Positions 31,832 to 40,528 of a stretch of DNA of 64,000 bases are shown here, one piece after another. Position numbers and translations under genes: made by a program. Under the pieces are notes generated by a model. It did no database searches. It had not been told where the DNA came from and worked only from the letters and a program-made list of their open reading frames with translations. Numbering within the stretch: the first letter of the stretch is position 1; each line of letters opens with the position of its first letter. This DNA comes from Haemophilus sp. C1. Lineage in GTDB: Bacteria > Pseudomonadota > Gammaproteobacteria > Enterobacterales > Pasteurellaceae. Location: contig NZ_LDVZ01000008.1 in assembly GCF_001276515.1 (NCBI RefSeq), positions 7,307 through 71,306 on the forward strand, given 5' to 3'.

Positions 31832-33103
31832 ATGAGTTATTTAGCGCAGGCAATGGGCGAGTTAAAATCGCAAATTCACGCATATTTACAGCAATCAATG
31901 AATGAACTTGTCCGTTTTCAGGTGAAACTGGACAAGGTTGATTTGTTGGCTTGGCTGAAAGGTCAATCTGCGTATCCACAATTTTATTTACATTTTCGTG
32001 ATGAAGCAAAAGCATTGGCTGCTCTTGGTGAAGAGCGGTCATTTTCACAGTTAAATTTAGCACAAGAGTTTATTGAAGAAAGCGGTTTCCCACTGGTAGG
32101 CGGTTTGCAATTTCAAGGTACTGCACAATTTGTATTACCCAAAGTTCTTGTTGAACAGGATGAGAAAGGTATGTTGGTATCATTTTTTGTGAAAGATGAA
32201 CAAAGTGCTAATGATTCCTTAGCTTATCTCAAAACTTTTGAAAATATCACCGCACTTTCTGCTTTGCCAAAACAGATTCCTTTGCATACAGATCCTCGAG
32301 CTAACGAAAGAACTTGGTGTGATTGGGTAAATCAGGCTTTGGTAGAAGTTAAAAGTGGGGAACTAACAAAAATTGTATTAGCCAATGAAACCACTTTTCA
32401 TTTAAAGCAAGCGATTAATGCGTACGATTTTTTAGCAGAAAGCGAAAAACAAAATCAAGGTTGTTATCATTTTTTGTGGGCTGAAAATCCTCATTCGGTT
32501 TTTGTTGGCTCTACGCCAGAACGCCTATTTGCTCGTGAGTATAACTTGTTGTTAACCGAGGCTCTGGCGGGTACGGCATCGGTTTCTGAAAGTGAGGAAG
32601 AAACGCAATCTCAAGCTAATTGGTTGTTAAATGACGAGAAAAATTTAAAAGAAAATTGGTTGGTCGTAGAAGATATTTCGCAGAATTTACGTAAGCAAGT
32701 AGAAAGTTTTGATGTAAGCAATGTGGAATTGAAACCGTTACGTAAAGTACAACATTTGATTCGTAAAATTCGTGCAAATTTGACCGCACATTATGCAGAT
32801 GTCAATATATTAAAAGCGATTCATCCTACAGCTGCAGTATCTGGTTTGCCACAGCAACAAGCCAAAATGATTTTGTCAGAAATTGAAACCTTTGATCGAG
32901 GCTGGTATGCGGGAACATTGGGTATGATGAGCGATGCATGTTCAGAATTTTGTGTGGCGATTCGTTCCGCCTTTATTGAGGGTCATCGTATTCGTGTATT
33001 TGCTGGCGCGGGCATTGTGGCAGGCTCGCAGCCATTGGAAGAATGGAAAGAAATTGAACGTAAAGCAGCAGGGTTGATTTCCTTGTTTGCAGAAGAAAAA
33101 TGA
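31832..33103 (+). CDS. menF: Isochorismate synthase, menaquinone pathway
   Basis: MenF converts chorismate to isochorismate, the entry to menaquinone. The 423-residue product has the chorismate-binding pattern: the catalytic KIVLANE lysine region, FVGSTPERLFAREYN, TEALAGTASVSESEEE, LKAIHPTAAVSGLP, FDRGWYAGTLG and the C-terminal RVFAGAGIVAGSQPLEEW. Linkage to menD and menH points to menaquinone rather than siderophore synthesis. ATG 31832 is preferred to 31772, which lies in the promoter region. The stop overlaps an upstream in-frame ATG of menD. Confidence 0.94.
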   Translation: MSYLAQAMGELKSQIHAYLQQSMNELVRFQVKLDKVDLLAWLKGQSAYPQFYLHFRDEAKALAALGEERSFSQLNLAQEFIEESGFPLVGGLQFQGTAQFVLPKVLVEQDEKGMLVSFFVKDEQSANDSLAYLKTFENITALSALPKQIPLHTDPRANERTWCDWVNQALVEVKSGELTKIVLANETTFHLKQAINAYDFLAESEKQNQGCYHFLWAENPHSVFVGSTPERLFAREYNLLLTEALAGTASVSESEEETQSQANWLLNDEKNLKENWLVVEDISQNLRKQVESFDVSNVELKPLRKVQHLIRKIRANLTAHYADVNILKAIHPTAAVSGLPQQQAKMILSEIETFDRGWYAGTLGMMSDACSEFCVAIRSAFIEGHRIRVFAGAGIVAGSQPLEEWKEIERKAAGLISLFAEEK

Positions 33104-33117
33104 TAACGGAGAAAAAA

Positions 33118-34824
33118 ATGTCGGTAAGCGTGTTTAATCGTTGTTGGTCGAAAGTGATTTTAGAAACCTTGGTGCGCCAAGGCGTTTCTCACGTTTGTAT
33201 CGCGCCAGGTTCGCGTTCGACACCTTTAACTCTTGAAGCCGTACGTTTGCAAAATGCGGGGGCAGTCACTTGTCATACACATTTTGATGAACGTGGTTTA
33301 GGTTTTTTTGCTTTGGGTATTGCTAAGGCAACTCAATCACCTGTTGCCATTATCGTGACATCAGGCACGGCGACTGCAAACCTTTATCCTGCCATTATTG
33401 AAGCACGCCAAACCGGTGTGAATTTATTTGTTTTAACTGCGGATCGTCCACCAGAACTTTGGGAGTGCGGTGCAAATCAGGCGATTTTGCAGCAAAATAT
33501 GTTTGGTCAGTATCCGGTTTCAAATGTTAATTTACCTAAACCGAATGCGAATTATTCTGCGCAGTGGTTAATTTCTTTACTTGAACAGGCTGCTTTCCAG
33601 CAAAAACAACAAGGTGGCGTTGTTCATATTAATGTACCATTTGCCGAGCCACTTTATGATGCAACTGGTGAGGCTGTAGATTCTCACCCTTGGCTGCAAC
33701 CGTTACAGCGCTGGTTAATTCAAACTAAGCCTTGGATGAATGTGGAAGCGCAACAGAACGAAGTATTAATGCATGAAAACTGGGATCATTGGCGCACTAA
33801 GCGTGGTGTCGTTGTGGTTGGTCAATTACCTGCAGAACAAGCGATGAGTATTAATTCTTGGGCAACCTCAATGGGCTGGGTATTGCTGACGGATATTCAA
33901 TCTGGTGTTGTTCCAACTACGCCTTATGAAGATATTTGGCTCGCAAACCAAACTGTTCGTGAAAAACTTCTGCAAGCTGATATTGTTATTCAATTTGGTG
34001 CACGCTTTATTAGTAAACGAATTAATCAATTCTTACAGGCGTTTAAAGGTGAATTTTGGTTGGTTGAACAAAGCGGTAAGGCATTAGATCCTTATCATCA
34101 TTCGCTGACAAGATTTAATGCTAAAGCACATCATTGGTTGCGTGCGCATCCTCCTTTACGCCAAAAGCCTTGGTTGCTTGAGCCATTAGCTTTATCTAAG
34201 TTCTGTGCGACCTTTATTGAACAGCAAGTAGGCGGAAATTTAACGGAAGCCTCGTTCGCATTACGTTTACCAACACTTTTACCTTATAACGGTGTTTTAT
34301 TTTTAGGTAATAGTTTACTTGTTCGTCTGGTTGATGCGCTAACGCAATTACCAGAAAGTTATCCTGTTTATACCAATCGTGGCGCGAGTGGAATTGATGG
34401 TTTGTTGGCTACGGCAGCTGGAATTGGTATAGGTTCAAATAAACCTGTTGTTGCGGTAATTGGCGATACGTCCACTTTATATGATCTAAATTCTTTCGCA
34501 TTATTCAAAAACGTTACGCAACCAACGGTAATCTTTGTGATCAATAATAATGGTGGTGCGATTTTTGATATGTTACCTGTGGATGAACAAGTCAAAGATC
34601 AGTTCTATCGATTACCGCATAATGGCGATTTTTCTCAAATCGCGGCAATGTTCGATCTCAAATACGCTCATCCTTATACTTGGGCAGATCTTAATTCCGT
34701 TGTTAAACAGGCTTATAGTCGTCGCAAGGCAACGTTAATTGAAATTAAAACCAATCCGAGTGATGGTAGTGGTTTGTATAAACGCTTAATCGAGCAAATT
34801 AGTCACGCCGTGATTGGTGCTTAA
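33118..34824 (+). CDS. menD: SEPHCHC synthase (2-succinyl-5-enolpyruvyl-6-hydroxy-3-cyclohexene-1-carboxylate synthase)
   Basis: MenD is a thiamine diphosphate enzyme that joins isochorismate and 2-oxoglutarate. The 568-residue product has the N-terminal IAPGSRSTPLTLEAVR and HFDERGLGFFALGIAK (catalytic Glu), IIVTSGTATANLYPAI, and the ThDP/Mg motif GDTSTLYDLNSFAL followed by VINNNGGAIFDMLPV. ATG 33118 (MSVSVFNRCW) is chosen because GGAG precedes it by 6 nt; the ATG at 33100 overlaps menF and lacks a clear site. Confidence 0.96.
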   Translation: MSVSVFNRCWSKVILETLVRQGVSHVCIAPGSRSTPLTLEAVRLQNAGAVTCHTHFDERGLGFFALGIAKATQSPVAIIVTSGTATANLYPAIIEARQTGVNLFVLTADRPPELWECGANQAILQQNMFGQYPVSNVNLPKPNANYSAQWLISLLEQAAFQQKQQGGVVHINVPFAEPLYDATGEAVDSHPWLQPLQRWLIQTKPWMNVEAQQNEVLMHENWDHWRTKRGVVVVGQLPAEQAMSINSWATSMGWVLLTDIQSGVVPTTPYEDIWLANQTVREKLLQADIVIQFGARFISKRINQFLQAFKGEFWLVEQSGKALDPYHHSLTRFNAKAHHWLRAHPPLRQKPWLLEPLALSKFCATFIEQQVGGNLTEASFALRLPTLLPYNGVLFLGNSLLVRLVDALTQLPESYPVYTNRGASGIDGLLATAAGIGIGSNKPVVAVIGDTSTLYDLNSFALFKNVTQPTVIFVINNNGGAIFDMLPVDEQVKDQFYRLPHNGDFSQIAAMFDLKYAHPYTWADLNSVVKQAYSRRKATLIEIKTNPSDGSGLYKRLIEQISHAVIGA

Positions 34825-34834
34825 GTATTCTGTA

Positions 34835-34852
34835 GGCGGGCTTTAGTCCGCC
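34835..34852 (+). terminator. Hairpin between menD and menH
   Basis: Stem GGCGGGCT / AGTCCGCC (8 bp, one G:T) with a 2-nt loop, then ATATTTTATTATTT, 11 bp after the menD stop. It could be a leaky terminator within the men operon. Confidence 0.6.
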
Positions 34853-34885
34853 ATATTTTATTATTTTCTATCAATAATCCTTTCA

Positions 34886-35629
34886 ATGATAAACATCATT
34901 TTTCTTCACGGACTTCTTGGTACAAAAAACGACTGGCAAAAAGTCATTGAAAATCTACCGCACTTTAATTGTATTGCGCTAGATTTGCCTTTTCATGGAC
35001 AAGCCAAAGGCGTTGAAGTTACAAATTTTGAAGAAACGGCGGAGTATTTATCTCAGCAAATTAAAAGTGCGGTAAAAAATGAACCCTATTTTCTTGTTGG
35101 GTATTCTTTAGGCGGACGGATTGCTTTGTATTATGCACTGCAAGCTCAGGTGGAAAGATCTAATTTGCAAGGCGTTATTTTAGAAGGGGCGAATCTAGGT
35201 TTAAAAACTGACGAAGAAAAGCAAGTTCGTTTTCAGCTGGATTTTGTTTGGGCTCAACGTTTTATACAACAATCGCCAGAAAATGTGTTAAATGATTGGT
35301 ATCAACAACCTGTGTTTTCCCATTTGACTGCAGAAGAAAGATTACAGTTGGTTGAAAAACGAAAATCAAATTGCGGGGAAAATATTGGCAAAATGTTGTT
35401 GGCGACAAGTCTATCCAAACAACCTGATTTTAGTGAAAAAGTGCGGTTAAGTTCTTTGCCATTTTTTTATTTTTGTGGCGAACGAGATCATAAATTTCAA
35501 ACTATTACGAAAGAAAATCAAATTAATTTAGTGACAATTCCCTGTGCTGGGCATAACTCACATTTAGAAAATTCAAAATATTTCTCTAAAAAAATAGAAA
35601 ATTGCATATTAAAAATTGCTAGACCTTAG
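34886..35629 (+). CDS. menH: SHCHC synthase MenH
   Basis: A 247-residue alpha/beta hydrolase-fold enzyme that removes pyruvate from the MenD product. The oxyanion region is FLHGLLGTKNDW, the nucleophile elbow is LVGYSLGGRIALYYAL, FCGERDHKF carries the acid and CAGHNSHLEN the catalytic His. Position after menD supports MenH over other hydrolases. Three uptake signal cores (34957, 35065, 35439) lie in this short gene, an unusually high number for a coding region. Confidence 0.92.
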   Translation: MINIIFLHGLLGTKNDWQKVIENLPHFNCIALDLPFHGQAKGVEVTNFEETAEYLSQQIKSAVKNEPYFLVGYSLGGRIALYYALQAQVERSNLQGVILEGANLGLKTDEEKQVRFQLDFVWAQRFIQQSPENVLNDWYQQPVFSHLTAEERLQLVEKRKSNCGENIGKMLLATSLSKQPDFSEKVRLSSLPFFYFCGERDHKFQTITKENQINLVTIPCAGHNSHLENSKYFSKKIENCILKIARP

Positions 35630-35684
35630 TTAAAATGCTAGGATTCAATCCTTTCTATTTATAATAAACTTCTAAGGAAACACA

Positions 35685-37001
35685 ATGTCTACACAACTTC
35701 GCAATAATCCGATGAAAGTGGCGTTAGCCTCGATGGTCGGTACAGCAATCGAATTTTTTGATTATTATATCTATGCAGCTGCCGCTGTATTAGTTTTCAA
35801 TACGCAATTCTTCCACAGCGATGATCCACTTTCTAATGATTTACTTTCTCTTTCTACGCTTGCGCTTGCATTTTTTGCACGTCCTATTGGTTCGGCATTA
35901 TTTGGTCACTTCGGCGATAAAATTGGTCGTAAAAAAACCTTGGTTGCCTCCCTTGTTTTAATGGGCGGTTCAACAGTAGTAATTGGTTTACTTCCTAACT
36001 ATGCTCAAATCGGTATCTGGGCACCGATTTTGCTTTGCGTATGCCGTGTTGGTCAAGGTATTGGACTCGGTGGCGAATGGGGCGGTGCAGCTTTAGTTGC
36101 AACAGAAAATGCGCCAGAGGGTAAACGTGCGTGGTACGGTACTTTTCCTCAATTAGGTGCGCCAATTGGTTTATTTGTCGCTAATGGAACGTTCTTCTTA
36201 GTTAGCTATTTACTTGGTCATAATGCACTTGTTGAATGGGCGTGGCGTATTCCGTTTGTATCTTCTATTTTATTAGTTGCAGTTGGCTTATATGTTCGCT
36301 TAACTTTACACGAAAGCCACGTATTTGTGGAAGCAGAGCAAAAAGGCAAAAAATTGAATGCACCAGTGAGTGTTGTGTTTACCAAACACTTAAAACCAAT
36401 GATCATTGGTACATTTATTATGGTGGCAACTTATTCTCTGTTTTACATTATGACGGCTTTTGCTCAGGCATATTCTCGAACCGCGCCAAAGCTTTCTGAA
36501 GCAGGTTATGCGCTTGGCTTAGGTATCCCAGCAAATACCTTTACTGGTTTGTTATTAATTAGTGCCATTGTATTTGGTATTTTTATCAGTATTTCTGGTG
36601 TTTATGCCGATAAAATTGGTCGCCGTAAATGGTTAATTTGGGTGACTGTAGCTATTGGTGTGCTTGGTTTAACCATGCCATTATTCTTAGAAAATGGTAC
36701 ACCAGTTAGCGTATTTGTATTTTTAGTGATTGGTATGGCGATTATGGGAATGACATTTGGTCCAATGGCTGCGTTATTACCAGAATTATTCCCAACGGAA
36801 GTGCGTTATTCAGGTGCCTCTCTTGCCTATAATTTAGCATCAATTATTGGTGCAACGATTGCGGCGATGATTTCTTTAAAAATTAATGCGTCATTTGGTG
36901 TGATGGGCGTAGGGATTTATTTAGCAATCAATGCCCTCATGACGCTATTGGCATTATTAGCGTCAAAAGAAACTAAAAACGTAGATTTAACACAAATCTA
37001 A
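35685..37001 (+). CDS. Major facilitator transporter, metabolite:H+ symporter (MHS) family
   Basis: A 438-residue protein with twelve predicted membrane helices. The signatures are MVGTAIEFFDYYIYAAAA, GHFGDKIGRKKTLVASL (A-loop), GQGIGLGGEWGGAALVATEN and VYADKIGRRKWLIW. These fit the MHS group (ShiA, YhjE, ProP). The N-terminal sequence is closest to the YhjE/ShiA side as far as I can judge, and lacks the ProP coiled-coil tail. The substrate is unknown. The gene runs into IS copy D about 30 bp after its stop. Confidence 0.88.
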   Translation: MSTQLRNNPMKVALASMVGTAIEFFDYYIYAAAAVLVFNTQFFHSDDPLSNDLLSLSTLALAFFARPIGSALFGHFGDKIGRKKTLVASLVLMGGSTVVIGLLPNYAQIGIWAPILLCVCRVGQGIGLGGEWGGAALVATENAPEGKRAWYGTFPQLGAPIGLFVANGTFFLVSYLLGHNALVEWAWRIPFVSSILLVAVGLYVRLTLHESHVFVEAEQKGKKLNAPVSVVFTKHLKPMIIGTFIMVATYSLFYIMTAFAQAYSRTAPKLSEAGYALGLGIPANTFTGLLLISAIVFGIFISISGVYADKIGRRKWLIWVTVAIGVLGLTMPLFLENGTPVSVFVFLVIGMAIMGMTFGPMAALLPELFPTEVRYSGASLAYNLASIIGATIAAMISLKINASFGVMGVGIYLAINALMTLLALLASKETKNVDLTQI

Positions 37002-37033
37002 TCCTAGTTAAGAAAAAAGAGCGGTGAAAATTT

Positions 37034-38066
37034 GATCTGCACTCTAAAAGTTGGACTCAACAACCAACAATTGAGGTGCAGATTTTTTTATGGGTAAACA
37101 TTACACAATAGAATTTAAATTACAGGCTTTCCACTCTATTTTGAATGGGAAAATGAGTATCAGAGAAGCTGCGTGTTTTTACAATATTCCTTCCAACTCC
37201 CTAGTCTGTACGTGGTTGAAACGGTTTGAAAAAAGTGGCATAAAAGAACTTATTCCCCGTAAACCATCAGGACGACCGCCGATGAAACCCAAATATGCAA
37301 AAATGCCACCTCTACCCAAAACTGAAGAAGAGCCTTTACGCCTGAGAATTTTACAGCTTGAAGCCTACCTAAATGAATTGAGAAGGCTCAGATTTCAGTA
37401 CGAAGCCGAGTAAAGGAAATTATCCAAAGGTTAAGAACGTACCCATTAAAATGGCTTTTAGGATTTGTACGGTTAGCACGTAGTGCATTTTTTGCTAAAC
37501 TTCAGATTAAACTGGATAAGGGGCGTAGCTGAAAAAGGCCATTAAACGCATCAAAGCCAATTATCCTGATTATGGCTACCGAAGTGTTCAGCCTGTCTGC
37601 CAACGGTAAAGCACAAGAAAATCCAACTTCTAATGCGGTACTTGGACGCCAAGTGCGGTTAAGAAAACGCAAGAAATTCATGACCTATCGAGACACAATA
37701 GGCCATATTGTCCCGAATCGTTTTGAGCGTAATTTTACGATAACTGCCCCGAATCAAAAATGGGTAACGGTAAAGCAAAAGATGGGGCACAAGTCAATGT
37801 TAAACATGGCGGGCAAACGCCAGAATAAGGTTGAGGGCTTGATTTAACATTCAGACCAAGGCTGGCTGTATCAGATGAGTGCTTATCGTAGAATACTTGT
37901 CGAGCAGGATATAACTCAATAAAACGAAAGAATAGACAGGTGAATAGGTAAGGGATTATTTGGACTATTATAACCACCGTCGGATCCAACTGAAATTAAA
38001 AGGACGGAGTCCGATACAATATCGTTGTCAGTCCTTGAATTTATCGTCCAGATTTTGAGGCAGATC
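37034..38066 (+). mobile_element. IS3-family element copy D, defective
   Basis: About 1.03 kb. The ends are GATCTGC (37034) and GCAGATC (38066), with AAAAGTTGGACT next to the left end, as in copy B. The element is flanked by ATTT on both sides (37030-37033 and 38067-38070), a plausible 4-bp target duplication and the only one among the five copies. It differs from A, B, C and E in its orfA, so it is a related but separate IS type. The 3' part reads HSDQGWLYQMSAYRRILVEQ and the terminal YYNHRRIQLKLKGRSPIQYR of an IS3 transposase, broken by stops. Confidence 0.83.
37090..37413 (+). pseudogene. IS3-family orfA of copy D
   Basis: A 107-codon ORF: MGKHYTIEFKLQAFHSILNG, REAACFYNIP (helix-turn-helix), CTWLKRFEKSGIKELIPRKP, then PPMKPKYAKMPPLPKTEEE and the start of the leucine-zipper helix. 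It ends early in that helix (RRLRFQYEAE), so it is probably truncated or frameshifted relative to an active orfA. The orfB remnants follow in other frames. Confidence 0.75.
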
Positions 38067-38085
38067 ATTTTTTGACTAAATTTAT

Positions 38086-38865
38086 TTAGCCATTTTTATC
38101 TTTAGCGGCTTTATAAAGCTCCATCGCTTCAGGCAATAAACGTTGTAAGTTTTCTTGACGGGACTGATCACTAGGATGAGTAGAGGCTAATGCATCAAGA
38201 GCCCCTCGAGAACCACCAGACACTTTTGCCATTTTTTGCCACAATCCTGGTGTTACCTGTGGATTATATCCAGAACGAGCCATTAACATTAGCCCTACTT
38301 CATCTGCTTCAGTTTCAGCACTACGAGAATAAGGTTTATCTAAAGCAAAATCTTTAGTAAGCGAAACCAAATCAGTCACATCCGTCCCAACTGCAATAGA
38401 TAATGCTGTTCCACCGATAGCTCCGACAATATTACTAACCGTTCCAAAGTTAGTTTTGGCTTTACCGTGCTCTTTTAATGCATGAGCCATTTCATGCCCC
38501 ATTACAACCGCGATTTCGTTATCATTAAGTTGTAAAGTATCAACTAACCCAGTATAGAACGCCATTTTACCACCAGGCATTGCCCAAGCATTGAGTTCTT
38601 TTGACTTAATAACATTAATTTGCCAGTTAAATTGTTGCCCAGTTTCATTAGCTTGGTTTGCATAATTCACCATTTTATGAAACACATGGTGAATTCGTTT
38701 TGCGGTATTTGATGAAGTATCAATTGCACCCTGCGTACGAATTTTTCCCATTTCTTGTGCATAGCTACTCGCAGCCTCTCGATTTATAGAAGCCGAATCT
38801 GCACAAGCCGTTATAAGCGAACTAGCTAATAAAGCAAAAGCAAAACTTTTAAGTTGTTTTTTCAT
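38086..38865 (-). CDS. M48-family metallopeptidase lipoprotein (LoiP/YggG-like)
   Basis: A 259-residue predicted zinc protease. The signal peptide (FAFALLASSLITAC) ends in lipobox ITAC, putting acylated Cys at residue 21. The zinc site is VVMGHEMAHALKEHGK (HEMAH) with the third ligand Glu in SAETEADEVGLMLMARSGYN. It should face the periplasm as an envelope quality-control protease similar to LoiP/YcaL. ATG 38865 follows AAAGGGTTATTT; the ATG at 38949 would put 28 residues ahead of the signal peptide. It is divergent from mtr. Confidence 0.88.
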   Translation of the reverse strand: MKKQLKSFAFALLASSLITACADSASINREAASSYAQEMGKIRTQGAIDTSSNTAKRIHHVFHKMVNYANQANETGQQFNWQINVIKSKELNAWAMPGGKMAFYTGLVDTLQLNDNEIAVVMGHEMAHALKEHGKAKTNFGTVSNIVGAIGGTALSIAVGTDVTDLVSLTKDFALDKPYSRSAETEADEVGLMLMARSGYNPQVTPGLWQKMAKVSGGSRGALDALASTHPSDQSRQENLQRLLPEAMELYKAAKDKNG

Positions 38866-38930
38866 AAATAACCCTTTTTTGAACTGACGCTGATTATATG
38901 AATTAATTATTTTTTGTCGATATAAATATA

Positions 38931-38966
38931 TTGCACTTTCCTTTTGCACTACTATAATAGTGCAAA
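38931..38966 (+). promoter_or_regulatory. mtr promoter overlapped by a TrpR-like operator
   Basis: TTGCAC (-35, 38931-38936), 16-bp spacer and a perfect TATAAT (-10, 38953-38958). The -10 box lies in the middle of a perfect 9-bp inverted repeat, TTTGCACTA (38943-38951) and TAGTGCAAA (38958-38966). The inner half sites ACTA and TAGT have the same separation as in the E. coli TrpR operator (GTACTAGTTAACTAGTAC), and 12 of 18 positions agree. TrpR repression of mtr is known in E. coli, so TrpR control is the natural inference. Confidence 0.7.
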
Positions 38967-38986
38967 TTTATTTTTAGAGGCATTTT

Positions 38987-40243
38987 ATGACACAACACAA
39001 ATCCCCATCTCTCTTAGGCGGTGCGATGATCATCGCTGGTACAGCAATTGGTGCGGGCATGCTGGCTAACCCAACTTCAACGGCGGGTGTATGGTTTATT
39101 GGTTCGATTCTCGCTTTAATTTATACTTGGTTTTGTATGACCACATCAGGATTAATGATCCTAGAAGCTAATCTGCATTATCCAACAGGTTCAAGTTTTG
39201 ACACCATCGTTAAAGATTTATTAGGAAAAAGTTGGAATATTATCAACGGTCTTTCTGTTGCTTTCGTCTTGTATATTTTGACTTACGCCTACATAACCTC
39301 AGGCGGAGGCATTACACAAAATCTGCTCAACCAAGCATTCAGTTCTGCTGAAAATGCGGTGGATATTGGAAGAACTTCAGGATCTTTAATTTTCTGCCTT
39401 ATTCTTGCCGCCTTTGTATGGATTTCAACTAAGGCGGTAGATCGTTTCACAACCCTGTTAATTGTCGGGATGGTTATCGCTTTTTTCCTTTCTACCATTG
39501 GTTTATTAAGCTCTGTAAAAACAGCAGTTTTATTCAATACCGCTGCTGAAAGCGAGCAAACATATTTACCTTATTTATTGACCGCACTTCCAGTTTGTCT
39601 CGTGTCGTTTGGTTTCCACGGAAATGTCCCGAGTCTCGTCAAATATTACGATCGTGATGGTCGTCGTGTGATGAAATCAATCTTTATTGGTACGGGATTA
39701 GCACTTGTGATTTATGTTTTATGGCAACTTGCTGTGCAAGGTAATTTGCCACGCACCGAATTTGCTCCGGTAATTGAAAAAGGCGGCGATGTTTCCGCAT
39801 TACTAGAGGCGTTACATAAATATATTGAAGTAGAATACCTTGCCGTCGCATTAAATTTCTTTGCTTATATGGCGATTGCTACGTCATTCTTAGGCGTAAC
39901 TTTAGGATTATTTGACTATATTGCGGATCTGTTTAAATTTGACGACAGCTTGTTAGGACGAACAAAAACCACATTAGTGACATTTTTACCACCACTATTA
40001 TTAAGTTTACAATTCCCTTATGGCTTTGTGATTGCCATTGGTTATGCAGGATTAGCAGCAACCATTTGGGCTGCAATCGTACCAGCACTTCTTGCTAAAG
40101 CAAGCCGTCAAAAGTTCCCACAAGCGAGTTATAAAGTTTACGGTGGCAATTTTATGATTGGCTTTGTGATCTTATTCGGTGTGTTAAACATTGTGGCACA
40201 AGTCGGTGCAAACTTAGGATGGTTTGCCAATTTCACAGGATAA
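38987..40243 (+). CDS. mtr: Tryptophan-specific permease, Mtr type
   Basis: A 418-residue inner membrane symporter of the aromatic amino acid permease family, with about eleven helices. SPSLLGGAMIIAGTAIGAGM, WFCMTTSGLMILEANLHYPT, GSSFDTIVKDLLGK, AFVLYILTYAYI, SFGFHGNVPSLVKYY and IGYAGLAATIWAAIVPALLA align with E. coli Mtr more closely than with TyrP, as recalled. The TrpR-like operator supports tryptophan as substrate. It is followed by the short IS remnant E. Confidence 0.87.
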   Translation: MTQHKSPSLLGGAMIIAGTAIGAGMLANPTSTAGVWFIGSILALIYTWFCMTTSGLMILEANLHYPTGSSFDTIVKDLLGKSWNIINGLSVAFVLYILTYAYITSGGGITQNLLNQAFSSAENAVDIGRTSGSLIFCLILAAFVWISTKAVDRFTTLLIVGMVIAFFLSTIGLLSSVKTAVLFNTAAESEQTYLPYLLTALPVCLVSFGFHGNVPSLVKYYDRDGRRVMKSIFIGTGLALVIYVLWQLAVQGNLPRTEFAPVIEKGGDVSALLEALHKYIEVEYLAVALNFFAYMAIATSFLGVTLGLFDYIADLFKFDDSLLGRTKTTLVTFLPPLLLSLQFPYGFVIAIGYAGLAATIWAAIVPALLAKASRQKFPQASYKVYGGNFMIGFVILFGVLNIVAQVGANLGWFANFTG

Positions 40244-40274
40244 GTTTTACTCGATACAATAAAGGTGTATAACT

Positions 40275-40493
40275 GATTAACTCTCAAAAAGTTAGATTGT
40301 TAAATTAAGGACTGAGTTCTGTAACTCACAGGGCTTAGTCCTTTTATTTTACACTGAAAGCAATTTTTACTGTGTTAAAGATCAAAAATTGATCACTTGT
40401 TGTTTAAATGACGGGGGATTTAACCATAAAAAATTTGCACCTTAATCAGTTGATTGTTTCGTTCAACTTTTGGGGTGCAAATCATACATAGGG
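40275..40493 (-). mobile_element. IS3-family remnant E, reduced to both ends
   Basis: Only 219 bp, made of about 95 bp of the orfB-distal end (CTCAAAAAGTTAGATT, the hairpin, and TTACACTGAA) joined to about 120 bp of the orfA-proximal end (decayed first orfA codons, then CCTTAATCAGTTG and CAACTTTTGGGGTGCAAATC). All transposase coding is lost. This is the size and structure of a MITE derived from the copy B type of element. It separates mtr from iga. Confidence 0.8.
40307..40350 (+). terminator. IS-end hairpin acting as mtr terminator
   Basis: AAGGACTGAGTTCTGT / ACAGGGCTTAGTCCTT (16 positions, mostly paired) with a 5-nt loop, then TTATTTT, 63 bp after the mtr stop codon. No other terminator lies between mtr and iga. 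Confidence 0.65.
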
Positions 40494-40528
40494 CTTTGCA
40501 ATCTATAACGCTAATTCAAATAGGCGTA

